Assembly (NCBI GenBank): GCA_944387865.1
Contig: CALXGN010000006.1
Location: forward strand, 1-64,000
From: Scatomorpha stercorigallinarum
Lineage (GTDB): Bacteria; Bacillota; Clostridia; Oscillospirales; Oscillospiraceae
Length of the DNA: 64,000 nt
Direction: 5' to 3'
Position 1 is the stretch's first letter, and each line of letters starts with the position of its first letter. Of this stretch, positions 1 through 7,863 are shown piece after piece. A model generated the notes under the pieces. It saw nothing but the letters and a program-made list of their open reading frames with translations, did no database searches and was not told the origin of the DNA. The translations under genes and the position numbers were made by a program.

Positions 1-11
1 TCCGACTACCG

Positions 12-97
12 CCGGAGCGTTTTTCTTTGGGGCGCCACTCCCGTTTCTTTGGGCAAGACCAAAGAAATGGGGTGGCACTGGCCCCCTTGCGGGGGCC
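12..97 (-). repeat. 3'-end hairpin repeat, copy A
   Basis: The segment just past the fprA stop codon holds a GC hairpin (80-97) and then a larger imperfect hairpin with arms at 34-52 and 59-76. Read on the minus strand, this is nearly identical to 11466-11531 on the plus strand, including the following ACGCTCCGG block. In both places it directly follows the 3' end of a gene in the transcribed direction, so it probably acts as, or rides on, a transcription terminator. The window edge cuts it off. Confidence 0.7.
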
Positions 98-103
98 TTT
101 GTT

Positions 104-1312
104 TCAAAGCTCGGCTTTGACGCTCTCGGCTATCGTATCTGCCAGGGCGTCGAGGTCGGGGAGCTGGCCTTCGGCGAGGGCGGAGTTGACGGTCAGCGTG
201 TCGCCGATGAACTCCGTGCCCTTGAGCGTGGAGAGCGACTCGCGCATCAGCTTGCCGCTCATGGGGGCCCAGGTGCCGTTCTCGATGAGGGCTATTTTGC
301 GGTTCTGCAGGTTGTGCTCGGTGATCTCGTGCAGCAGGTGCTCCATGGTGGAGAACATGCCGGCGTTATAGGTGGTGGCGGCAAACACCAGGTGGCTGTA
401 CTTGAAAGCGTCCGAGAGGATGAAGCTGGAGGCGGTGACGGAGGTGTCGTACATCTGCACCTTCACGCCGCGGTCGCAGAGCCTGGCGGCGAGGATGTTG
501 GCCGCGTTCTCCGTGTGGCCGTAGACGCTGGCGTAGGCGATCATCACGCCGCGCTCCTCGGGCTCGTAGCTGCTCCACTTGAGGTACTTCTCAAGGAACG
601 CGCCGAAGTCACGGCGCCAGACGAAGCTGTGCAGCGGGCAGACGTAGTTTATCTCCAGGCCGGCGGCCTTGCGCAGCACAGATTGCACCTGCGCGCCGTA
701 TTTGCCGACGATATTGGTGTAGTAGCGCCGCGCCTCGTCGATCCAGTCGTGCATGAAGTCCACCTCGTCGGCGAAGATGCGGCCGTTCAGCGCGCCGAAG
801 CTGCCGAAGGCGTCTGCCGAGAAGAGTATCTTGTCCGTCGTGTCGTAGGTCATCATCACTTCCGGCCAGTGGACCATCGGCGCCATCACGAAGGTGAAGT
901 TGTGCCGGCCAGTGCTCAGCGTGTCGCCCTCCTTCACGAGCTGGACGCGCCCGGAGAGGTCGGTCGGGAAGAAGCGGCCGAGCATGGTCTTGATCTTCGC
1001 GTTGCAGACGATCGTCGCCTCGGGATAGCGCAGGGCGATGTCCTCGATGGTGGCGGCGTGGTCGGGCTCCATGTGGGAGACGACCAGGTAGTCCAGCTTC
1101 CGCCCGCCCAGGGCATAGGCCACGTTGTCGAAGAAAGCGTGCGCCACGGCCTTGTCCACCGTGTCGAAGAGGATGGTCTTTTCGTCGTTGATGAGGTAGG
1201 AGTTGTAGGAGACGCCGTTGGGCACGCCGTAGACGCCCTCGAAAAAGGCCAGACGGCGGTCGTCCGCGCCCACCCAGGTCATGTCGGACGTTATCTTTTT
1301 CGTGCAGTGCAT
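104..1312 (-). CDS. fprA: FprA family A-type flavoprotein (flavodiiron protein)
   Basis: This cytoplasmic flavodiiron protein is expected to reduce O2 to water (or NO to N2O) using a diiron site and FMN, protecting an anaerobe from oxygen. The N-terminal ~250 residues are a metallo-beta-lactamase-like domain carrying the diiron ligand motif HMEPDHA (about residues 80-86). The C-terminal half is a flavodoxin domain beginning near YASVYGHTENAA. The length of 402 residues is normal for class A, with no rubredoxin or reductase extension. The start is set by GGAGG eight bases upstream. The gene stands alone, divergent from the padR operon, and ends in a repeat-type hairpin. Confidence 0.93.
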   Translation of the reverse strand: MHCTKKITSDMTWVGADDRRLAFFEGVYGVPNGVSYNSYLINDEKTILFDTVDKAVAHAFFDNVAYALGGRKLDYLVVSHMEPDHAATIEDIALRYPEATIVCNAKIKTMLGRFFPTDLSGRVQLVKEGDTLSTGRHNFTFVMAPMVHWPEVMMTYDTTDKILFSADAFGSFGALNGRIFADEVDFMHDWIDEARRYYTNIVGKYGAQVQSVLRKAAGLEINYVCPLHSFVWRRDFGAFLEKYLKWSSYEPEERGVMIAYASVYGHTENAANILAARLCDRGVKVQMYDTSVTASSFILSDAFKYSHLVFAATTYNAGMFSTMEHLLHEITEHNLQNRKIALIENGTWAPMSGKLMRESLSTLKGTEFIGDTLTVNSALAEGQLPDLDALADTIAESVKAEL

Positions 1313-1354
1313 ATATATTACCTCCTTGGAGCGCTGCTCGTTCCTTGCGCCATA

Positions 1355-1383
1355 ATAATATCATCGTATGCCCTCAGTGACAA
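1355..1383 (-). promoter_or_regulatory. Promoter of fprA
   Basis: On the minus strand, -35 TTGTCA (1378-1383) and -10 TATTAT (1355-1360) are separated by 17 bp. They lie about 40 bp upstream of the fprA start. Confidence 0.6.
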
Positions 1384-1414
1384 CACCTTTTTGCCCGTCG
1401 GGCAAAGTTTGTGC

Positions 1415-1445
1415 TTGACGGCGTATACTATGCGTGATATAGTAT
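1415..1445 (+). promoter_or_regulatory. padR promoter with overlapping palindromic operator
   Basis: -35 TTGACG (1415-1420) and -10 TATAGT (1438-1443) are 17 bp apart. An inverted repeat ATACTAT-N7-ATAGTAT (1425-1431 and 1439-1445) covers the spacer and the -10 element. This placement is typical of a PadR autorepressor site, so the downstream PadR protein probably represses its own operon. Ligand unknown. Confidence 0.65.
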
Positions 1446-1467
1446 TCTGCGAAAGGGGGTATAAACC

Positions 1468-1791
1468 TTGAAAGACCCTCAGCTCAGGCGCGGGCTGCTC
1501 GAAGCCTGCGTGCTGGCGGCGCTCTGCCGCGGCGAATCGCACGGCTACCAGATCGTCAAGGACCTCACGCCCTCGGTGAGCATCTCCGAGTCCACGCTAT
1601 ATCCTATCCTGCGGCGGCTGGAGGAAGCCGGCTGCCTGGTACACCGCAGCGTGGAGCACAGCGGGCGGCTGCGCAAGCTCTACAGCCTGACGCCGCTGGG
1701 CCGCCTGAGGATAGACGATTTCCTGGAGAGCCAGGCTGAAGTCGAGGCCATATACGACTATGTCAGGAGGCAGAAATATGACGAAAGCTGA
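1468..1791 (+). CDS. PadR family transcriptional regulator
   Basis: This 107-residue protein is a winged-helix PadR-type regulator. The recognisable features are the N-terminal LRRGLLEACVLAALCRGESHGYQI block, then STLYPILRRLEEAG (wing/recognition helix) and the YSLTPLGR turn. It starts at TTG, preceded by GAAAGGGGGT at a proper distance. The last 14 bases overlap the start of the next gene, which indicates translational coupling. PadR/DUF1700-DUF4097 pairs are common in Firmicutes and often respond to envelope or antimicrobial stress. The operator over its promoter suggests autoregulation. Confidence 0.9.
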   Translation: MKDPQLRRGLLEACVLAALCRGESHGYQIVKDLTPSVSISESTLYPILRRLEEAGCLVHRSVEHSGRLRKLYSLTPLGRLRIDDFLESQAEVEAIYDYVRRQKYDES

Positions 1792-2995
1792 ATTCCTCAG
1801 GGCGCTCGCGGGCGAGTTGTCCCGGCTGCCGGAGAGCGAGCGGCGCGAGCACCTTGATTATTATTCCGAGCTGATAGACGACATGATGGAGGAGGACGGG
1901 CTCAGCGAACAGGAGGCCGTGGACCGCCTGGACGACGTCTATGCAATCGCGGCGGACATCCTGCGCCAGCGCGCGCCGGAGGGCGGCGCAAAGCCGGCCG
2001 CACCGGGCAAAAAGCGCGGGGCGCTGATCGCCGCCGTCAGCGCGGCGGCCGTGCTGATCGTGGCGGCGGGCATATTCGCCCTGACGCGGCGCGGCGCTGC
2101 GGAAGCGCCGGACTCCCACGAGCCCAGCCCAGCGCCCACGGAGGGCTGGGAGCAGTTCTGGTCGGGCTTTGACGACATGATGGAGGGCGCGGCCGGCATC
2201 GTGGACGGCGCGCTGGACAGCGCCGCGGACATCGCAGGCGGCCTGACGGAGGGTGCGGCCGACATCGCCAACGAGGTCATAGAGGGCCTTCTGGACGGCG
2301 CGGACGGCGCCTTTGCCGGCCATGACTGGACAAACGAGTTCTCCGAAAGCGGCGAGTATGCCGTCAGCGCGGAGGGCGTCAGCTCCATAGACATCGCCTG
2401 GATAGCGGGTGGAGTTGACATAACGCCATATGACGGCGAGGAGATAAGCTTCCGAGAGAAGGGGCTCGACAGCATCCCCGACTATGAAGCGCTGCGCTAC
2501 GGCGTCGAGGACGGGACGCTGTACATCCAGTACTGCCGCAGCGGAGCGAACGACCTGCCGGACAAAAAGCTCACGCTGCTGCTGCCGGAGGAGCTGGCCC
2601 GCGGGCTGGACGGCCTGAACGTCTTTGCCGTCAGCGCGGCGCTGGACATCCGCAGCGTCATGGCGGATACGGTGCGTCTTGCCACGATCTCGGGCGACGT
2701 TTATTACACCGGCACCGCGTCGGAAATGAGCGTTTCCACCGTTTCCGGCGATGTCACCGAGCACTTTGCCGTCACGCCGGAGCGGCTTGCGGCGGACACT
2801 GTCTCCGGCAGCGTGCTCTTCTCCCTGCCGGACGAGGACTGGACGCTCGACTTTACCACCGTGTCCGGCGCGCTTGACTCCCAGTTCTACCGCGCGGACA
2901 GCGCATCCGGCGGGGGCGGGGACAAGGTGATAGACGTCTCCACCACCAGCGGAAACCTCTCCCTGCGCAGGTCCTACGAGACTGTGCCGGGCTGA
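1778..2995 (+). CDS. DUF1700/DUF4097 membrane protein
   Basis: The protein has 405 residues from the ATG at 1778, chosen over an in-frame ATG at 1760 because AGGAGG at 1765-1770 serves it. The first ~65 residues form the DUF1700 helical domain (MTKAEFLRAL... EQEAVDRLDD). One transmembrane helix follows at about residues 81-102. Next comes an Ala/Gly/Asp-rich linker with repeated A-DIAGG and AADIANE-like turns. The C-terminal third is a DUF4097-type beta-helix with repeated 'VSGDV/TVSG' motifs. The topology suggests a cytoplasmic N-terminus and an extracytoplasmic beta domain. The function of this family is unknown; control by PadR points to envelope stress. Confidence 0.8.
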   Translation: MTKAEFLRALAGELSRLPESERREHLDYYSELIDDMMEEDGLSEQEAVDRLDDVYAIAADILRQRAPEGGAKPAAPGKKRGALIAAVSAAAVLIVAAGIFALTRRGAAEAPDSHEPSPAPTEGWEQFWSGFDDMMEGAAGIVDGALDSAADIAGGLTEGAADIANEVIEGLLDGADGAFAGHDWTNEFSESGEYAVSAEGVSSIDIAWIAGGVDITPYDGEEISFREKGLDSIPDYEALRYGVEDGTLYIQYCRSGANDLPDKKLTLLLPEELARGLDGLNVFAVSAALDIRSVMADTVRLATISGDVYYTGTASEMSVSTVSGDVTEHFAVTPERLAADTVSGSVLFSLPDEDWTLDFTTVSGALDSQFYRADSASGGGGDKVIDVSTTSGNLSLRRSYETVPG

Positions 2996-3006
2996 AGCGA
3001 CAATTC

Positions 3007-3038
3007 GGGGCGTATGTCGAAAAACCGACATGCGCCCC
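3007..3038 (+). terminator. Terminator after the padR operon
   Basis: Thirteen-base arms GGGGCGTATGTCG and CGACATGCGCCCC surround an A-rich loop, starting 11 bp after the stop codon. The following tract is only moderately T-rich. Confidence 0.55.
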
Positions 3039-3128
3039 GCTTTGTATGTGTATTTTCCGCCGCGCGCCGTTATATACTTCTATATACACGATAACCAGCG
3101 GCGACTGCCGCGTGAAAGGAAGATATCA

Positions 3129-4478
3129 ATGGCAGCAAAAACACTGGCCGAGGGCGCGCGGGCGCTGGCCGTCAAACACGCGCTGAAAATGCTCCGCGAG
3201 CCGCCGGAGCAGAGCATCCCCCAGCTCATCGACTGGGCGAAAAAGTTCGATAAGGACGGCGTCCTCAGCAGCCAGATCAACGGCGTTGAGGCCGTGCTGG
3301 ACGACCCCAACTGGAGCCGCTACATAAAGTCGCTGTGGACGGACATCGACGAGGGCGTGCGGATGAAGATATTTGAAAACTTCATCGTCAACAGCGCCCT
3401 CATAGGCATGCCCCGCCAGCAGAAGGTGAAGGATGAGCACGGCTGCTCCGTGCCCTGGGCGATACTGATGGACCCCACCAGCGCCTGCAACCTGCACTGC
3501 ACCGGCTGCTGGGCCGCCGAATACGGCAACAGGCTCAACCTCACATACGAGGAAATGGACGATATAGTCAATCAGGCAAACGCAATGGGCACCTATATGT
3601 TCCTCTTCACCGGCGGAGAGCCGCTGGTGCGCAAGAAGGACATCATACGCTTGTGCGAGGAGCACAACGACTGCGTGTTCTCCGCCTTCACCAACGGCAC
3701 GCTGATAGACGAGGACTTCGCGCAGGAGATGCTCCGCGTGAAGAATTTCGTCCCCGCCATCAGCGTCGAGGGCTTTGAGGAGGCCACGGACGACCGCCGC
3801 GGCAAGGGGACTTACGCCGCCGTTGTGCGCGCGATGGAGATTTTGAAGCGCAACCGCCTTCCCTTCGGCATCTCCTGCTGCTACACCTCCAAAAATTACG
3901 ACGTGATAGGCAGCGAGGAGTATTTCGACGACATGATAGCCAAGGGCGCGAAGTTCGCCTGGCTCTTCACCTACATGCCCGTGGGCAAGAACGCCGTGCC
4001 GGAGCTGATGGTCTCCGCCGACCAGCGCGCGTTCATGTACCGCCGGATACGCGAGTTCCGCCACACGAAGCCCATCTTCACCATGGACTTCTGGAACGAT
4101 GGCGAGTTCGTGGGCGGCTGCATCGCCGGCGCGCGCAGCTATCTGCACATCAACGCCGCGGGCGACATCGAGCCCTGCGCCTTTATCCACTACGCCGACA
4201 GCAACATCCGCGAAAAGACGCTGCTCGAGGCCTACAAGTCCCCGCTGTTCATGGCCTACCACAAAAATCAGCCCTTCAACTGCAACCACCTGCGCCCCTG
4301 CCCGCTGCTGGATAACCCCGACGCGCTCAAGCGCATGGTACACGAGTCCGGCGCCAGGAGCACGGACGTCGAGGCCCCCGAGGACGTGGACGTCCTCACG
4401 GACAAGTGCCGCGAGAAGGCCGAAAAGTGGGCCGTCAAGGCCGGTGAGCTCTGGCAGGAGAGCCACCCGCAGGAGTGA
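3129..4478 (+). CDS. Radical SAM protein with SPASM-like C-terminus
   Basis: The protein has 449 residues from the ATG at 3129 (GAAAGGA ribosome site); a longer in-frame reading to 3030 lacks such a site. The radical SAM cluster motif CNLHCTGC supplies C120, C124 and C127, within DPTSACNLHCTGCWAAEYG-like context. FTGGEP follows as the SAM-binding GGE motif. The C-terminal part carries further cysteines (EPCAF, FNCNHLRPCPLL) resembling a SPASM/Twitch auxiliary-cluster region. An N-terminal helical ~100 residues precede the barrel. The family is widespread in Clostridia and its substrate is not known. The gene is monocistronic and followed by hairpin repeat copy B. Confidence 0.82.
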   Translation: MAAKTLAEGARALAVKHALKMLREPPEQSIPQLIDWAKKFDKDGVLSSQINGVEAVLDDPNWSRYIKSLWTDIDEGVRMKIFENFIVNSALIGMPRQQKVKDEHGCSVPWAILMDPTSACNLHCTGCWAAEYGNRLNLTYEEMDDIVNQANAMGTYMFLFTGGEPLVRKKDIIRLCEEHNDCVFSAFTNGTLIDEDFAQEMLRVKNFVPAISVEGFEEATDDRRGKGTYAAVVRAMEILKRNRLPFGISCCYTSKNYDVIGSEEYFDDMIAKGAKFAWLFTYMPVGKNAVPELMVSADQRAFMYRRIREFRHTKPIFTMDFWNDGEFVGGCIAGARSYLHINAAGDIEPCAFIHYADSNIREKTLLEAYKSPLFMAYHKNQPFNCNHLRPCPLLDNPDALKRMVHESGARSTDVEAPEDVDVLTDKCREKAEKWAVKAGELWQESHPQE

Positions 4479-4483
4479 GCTGA

Positions 4484-4563
4484 GCAGGGACTTTAAGTCC
4501 CTGCGAATCAATACTGAGGGGTTTCTTTTGCCTGCGCCAAAAGAAACCTCTCAGACTCCAAAG
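4484..4563 (+). repeat. 3'-end hairpin repeat, copy B
   Basis: Two hairpins follow the radical SAM gene: GCAGGGACTT-T-AAGTCCCTGC (4484-4504) and a 17-bp stem (4514-4530 with 4538-4554). Then comes ACTCCAAAG. The same order, with the same flanking words but a different first stem, occurs after the SDR gene at 21318-21396. The pairing is kept while the stem sequence differs. Confidence 0.75.
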
Positions 4564-4617
4564 GCGGCCAACGGCCGCAGGTATTTGCGCTGCGCGCCTC
4601 ACTGTCGGAAGTTTCAG

Positions 4618-4659
4618 TAGACCGGCGCGCAGCGCATCTGCCTCCTTATCGCAGCCTGG
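4618..4659. repeat. Direct repeat, left copy
   Basis: The 42-bp segment beginning TAGACCGGCGCGCAGCGCA recurs at 4886-4927 with differences in only two short blocks. The pair brackets the MITE-like element and a terminator. Confidence 0.75.
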
Positions 4660-4660
4660 G

Positions 4661-4808
4661 CCTCCCCTGCCGTGCAGGGGAGGTGGCGCCTGCGCAGCAG
4701 GCGACGGAGGGGTGCTTGAAGTTTGCGCATCTTCGGTAAGAACCGCAGGCTTTCGGCACCCCTCCGGCCGCACTAAAGTGCGTCCACCTCCCCTACAAGT
4801 AGGGGAGG
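4661..4808. mobile_element. MITE-like palindromic intergenic element
   Basis: This 148-bp element begins CCTCCCCTGC and ends GTAGGGGAGG, giving terminal inverted repeats. The long-range complementarity continues inward (CGGAGGGGTGC near 4704-4714 with GCACCCCTCCG near 4756-4766). Smaller hairpins sit at each end. It contains no reading frame of note. The structure fits a non-autonomous element or a palindromic intergenic repeat; no transposase is seen in the window. Confidence 0.6.
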
Positions 4809-4827
4809 CTTTTACGTCGCGTAGAAC

Positions 4828-4858
4828 AAAACCCGCGGGGCAGCGCCCCGCGGGTTTT
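4828..4858 (-). terminator. Bidirectional terminator downstream of valS
   Basis: Fourteen-base arms (AAAACCCGCGGGGC and its complement) surround an AGC loop, with A/T tracts on both sides. It can terminate valS transcripts on the minus strand and read-through from the left on the plus strand. Confidence 0.8.
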
Positions 4859-4885
4859 CTGTTATAAGGTTCTGCTTGCCTGCCA

Positions 4886-4927
4886 TAGACCGGCGCGCAG
4901 CGCAACCGCCTCCAGGCGCAGCCTGGT
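4886..4927. repeat. Direct repeat, right copy
   Basis: This is the second copy of the 4618-4659 repeat. It runs up to the valS stop codon, so one boundary of the duplicated stretch lies at the 3' end of valS. Confidence 0.7.
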
Positions 4928-7545
4928 CAACCGAGGGCTTTGAGGCTCTCCTCGATGTTGGCAATGAGGGCTTTGGCCTTTTCGGCGCGCTCGCGCTCGG
5001 CGTTGACGACGGCCTCCGGCGCGCGGGAGACGAAGTTCTCATTGGCGAGCTTGCGCTCCTGGGCCTCCAGCATCTTGTGCGCCTTTTCCAGCTCTTTGTT
5101 CAGGCGCTCGCGCTCGGCGGCGATATCGACGAGCTCCGCCATCGGCATCAGGATGCGGGCGGCGGGGGTGGTGACCGTGACCATGCCGGCGGACTCGCCG
5201 AAGCCGGCACCCTCGACGTCCACTTCGCTGGCGCTGGCCAGGCGCTCAAAGTAGGGCGCGCCGGCGCGGAATGTGGCCTCCTCGGCGGTGCAGACGATCA
5301 CGCGCGCCTTGCGGGAGGGCGGCACGCCCATGTCCGCGCGGCGGGAGCGGATGGCGCGGATGGCGTCCATCACGAGTTCGAAGCTGCGCTCGTCCTCAGG
5401 GAAGGAGAGGGCCTCGTCGTATTTCGGGAAGGGGGCGATTATCAGCGCCTCGCTCTCGTGCGGCAGGGCCTGGTATATCTCCTCGGTGATGTACGGCATG
5501 AAGGGGTGCAGCAGCTTGAGAATCTGCGTGAGCGTGAAGAGCAGCACACGCTCCGCGCCCTCCTTCGCCGCGGCGTCCGCGCCGTTCAGCCGGGACTTGG
5601 CCAGCTCGATGTACCAGTCGCAGAAGGTGTCCCAGATGAAGTCGTATATCTTCTGCGCGGCGATGCCGAGCTCGTATTTGTCAAGGTTCTCGCGCACCTC
5701 GCCGGTGAGGGTGTTGAGCTTGCTGAGCACCCAGCGGTCGGGCAGCTCCAGCTTCTCCGGCAGCTTGGTGTCGGTGACCGTGAGGTTCATCATCACGAAG
5801 CGCGAAGCGTTCCAGAGCTTGTTGGCGAAATTCCGCATGGCCTCGCAGCGCTCGACATAGAAGCGGGTGTCGTTCCCTGGGCTGTTGCCGGTGATGATGT
5901 TGAAGCGGAGGGCGTCCGCGCCGTATTTTTCAATGATCTCCACCGGGTCCACGCCGTTGCCGGCGCTCTTGGACATCTTCTTGCCCTGTGGGTCGCGGAT
6001 TATGCCGTGTATCAGCACGGTGTGGAAGGGTATGCTGTGTGTCTGCTCGCAGGCGGAGAATATCATGCGCGCAACCCAGAAGAAGATGATGTCATAACCG
6101 GTGACGAGCACGTCCGTGGGATAGAAATAGTCGAGGTCCGGCGTCTTGTCCGGCCAGCCGAGCGTGGAGAAGGGCCAGAGCGCGCTGGAAAACCAGGTGT
6201 CGAGCACGTCGGGGTCCTGGGTGATGTTTTTGGAGTGGCAGCATTCGCACTCCGTGGCGTCCTCCTTCGAGACGGTGACATGCCCGCAGTCGTCGCAGTA
6301 CCAGGCGGGGATGCGGTGGCCCCACCAGAGCTGGCGGGAGATGCACCAGTCGCGGACGTTGTACATCCAGTTCAGATAGGTCTTGGAGAAGCGGTCGGGG
6401 ACGAACTTCACTTCCCCGTCCTCCACCACGCGGATGGCCTCCTTGGCCAGGGGCTGCATCTTCACGAACCACTGGTCGGAGTAGAGCGGCTCCACGTCGT
6501 TGTGGCAGCGGTAGCAGGTGCCGACGCTGTGGGCGTAGTCCTCCACCTTTACAAGGTAGCCGCCGGCCTCCAGGTCGGCCACGACGGCCTTGCGGGCCTC
6601 GTAGCGGTCCATGCCGTTGTACTTGCCGCCGTTTATCACGCAGCCGTGCTCGTCCAGCATGAGGATGAACTCCAGGCCGTGGCGCTGGGCGACCTCGAAG
6701 TCGTTGGGGTCGTGGCAGGGCGTCATCTTCACGCAGCCGGTGCCGAAGTCCATCTCCACGTATTCGTCGGCGACGATGGGGATCTCGCGCCCCACGAGCG
6801 GGAGTATGCAGGTCTTGCCGACTATGTCCTTATAGCGCTCGTCGGCCGGGTTGACGGCTATGCCGGTGTCGCCCAGCATGGTCTCCGGGCGGGTGGTGGC
6901 TATTATCAGGTCGCCGCTGCCGTCGCTGAGGGGATAGCGGACGTGCCAGAGGTGGCCCGGCTTATCGACGTACTCCACCTCCGCGTCGCTCAGCGCGGTG
7001 GTGCACTTGGGGCACCAGTTGATGATCTTCTTGCCCTTGTAGATGAGCTTTTTCTTATACAGGTCGACGAAGGTCTCGCGCACGGCCTTGGCGCAGACGT
7101 CGTCCATCGTGAAGCGCTGGCGCTGCCAGTCGCAGGAGCAGCCGAGCGTTTTCAGCTGCTCGACGATGCGGTTGCCGAACTTGTTCTTCCAGGCCCAGAC
7201 TTCGTCCAGGAAGCCCTCGCGGCCCAGGTCGAAGCGGGTCTTGCCCTCGTTGCGGAGCTTTTCCTCCACCTTTATCTGCGTGGCGATGCCGGCGTGGTCA
7301 TAGCCGGGCAGCCAGAGGGCGCTGTAGCCGTCCATGCGCTTGTAGCGTATCAGGATGTCCTGTATCGTCTCGTCGAAGGCATGGCCCAGGTGGAGCTGCC
7401 CCGTGACGTTCGGGGGCGGGATGACGATGGTGAACGGTTTTTTGTTGGGGTCGCGCTCGGCGTGGAAGTATCCGCCGTCGAGCCACATGTCGTAGATCTT
7501 CTTCTCGACCTGGCTGGGGTCGTACACTTTCGGAAGCTCTTTCAT
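4927..7545 (-). CDS. valS: Valine--tRNA ligase
   Basis: This class I synthetase charges tRNA-Val with valine in the cytoplasm. At 872 residues the length is usual for Firmicutes. The HIGH-type motif is in PPPNVTGQLHLGHAF (about residues 41-55), and KMSKS lies in GKKMSKSAGNG (about residue 520). Zinc-type cysteine pairs occur at WCPKC and CDDCGHV...CECC. The C-terminal ~70 residues form the tRNA-binding coiled coil, rich in E/K/R (ELVDIAAERERLNKELEKAHK). The start ATG follows GGAGGAAAA. The T-box leader immediately upstream shows induction by uncharged tRNA. Confidence 0.97.
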   Translation of the reverse strand: MKELPKVYDPSQVEKKIYDMWLDGGYFHAERDPNKKPFTIVIPPPNVTGQLHLGHAFDETIQDILIRYKRMDGYSALWLPGYDHAGIATQIKVEEKLRNEGKTRFDLGREGFLDEVWAWKNKFGNRIVEQLKTLGCSCDWQRQRFTMDDVCAKAVRETFVDLYKKKLIYKGKKIINWCPKCTTALSDAEVEYVDKPGHLWHVRYPLSDGSGDLIIATTRPETMLGDTGIAVNPADERYKDIVGKTCILPLVGREIPIVADEYVEMDFGTGCVKMTPCHDPNDFEVAQRHGLEFILMLDEHGCVINGGKYNGMDRYEARKAVVADLEAGGYLVKVEDYAHSVGTCYRCHNDVEPLYSDQWFVKMQPLAKEAIRVVEDGEVKFVPDRFSKTYLNWMYNVRDWCISRQLWWGHRIPAWYCDDCGHVTVSKEDATECECCHSKNITQDPDVLDTWFSSALWPFSTLGWPDKTPDLDYFYPTDVLVTGYDIIFFWVARMIFSACEQTHSIPFHTVLIHGIIRDPQGKKMSKSAGNGVDPVEIIEKYGADALRFNIITGNSPGNDTRFYVERCEAMRNFANKLWNASRFVMMNLTVTDTKLPEKLELPDRWVLSKLNTLTGEVRENLDKYELGIAAQKIYDFIWDTFCDWYIELAKSRLNGADAAAKEGAERVLLFTLTQILKLLHPFMPYITEEIYQALPHESEALIIAPFPKYDEALSFPEDERSFELVMDAIRAIRSRRADMGVPPSRKARVIVCTAEEATFRAGAPYFERLASASEVDVEGAGFGESAGMVTVTTPAARILMPMAELVDIAAERERLNKELEKAHKMLEAQERKLANENFVSRAPEAVVNAERERAEKAKALIANIEESLKALG

Positions 7546-7577
7546 TTTTCCTCCTCCATTTTCATCCCCGCGGCACG

Positions 7578-7828
7578 AAAAAAGCGCCCCGAGGGAGATC
7601 CTCAGGACGCAGTGATGCGCGGTACCACCTGAATTCCACGCGCTGTGCGCGTGACGCTCGCTGCCCGGTAACGGGGGCGCCCGTCCGGCCTATTTGCGCG
7701 GGGCACGCCCGCCGTTCAGCGCGGAGGCTCGGGGCCGACCTTCGGCGGCGCTTCAGAGGAGCTCGCACCAGACCGCTCCCTCTCTTGCATCCGCAACGCG
7801 CCTACTCCTGCCCGTCTCTGCCTTTTAC
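7578..7828 (-). promoter_or_regulatory. T-box riboswitch of valS
   Basis: Read on the minus strand, the leader contains the T-box sequence AGGTGGTACCGCG (7618-7630), which pairs with the tRNA acceptor end. A terminator hairpin follows (7584-7610), with six U (7578-7583). The upstream ~170 nt form a GC-rich Stem I region. Uncharged tRNA stabilises the antiterminator and lets valS be transcribed. I could not place the specifier codon with confidence; a Val codon is expected from the regulated gene. Confidence 0.93.
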
Positions 7829-7834
7829 CCAGTC

Positions 7835-7863
7835 ATTATACCCATTTCATAAGGATAAGTCAA
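7835..7863 (-). promoter_or_regulatory. Promoter of the valS T-box transcript
   Basis: -35 TTGACT (7858-7863) and -10 TATAAT (7835-7840) have exactly 17 bp between them on the minus strand. The -35 overlaps the stop codon of lgt, so the valS unit has its own promoter. Confidence 0.85.

Noticed and set aside
4876..7632. 918-codon open frame on the plus strand
   Set aside because: It lies antisense to valS, whose signature motifs are complete. Its product is a low-complexity Val/Leu/Gly/Ala/His run typical of antisense frames in GC-rich DNA.
7578..7828. Precise specifier codon of the valS T-box
   Set aside because: GTC triplets exist in the Stem I region, but the specifier loop could not be folded by eye with confidence.
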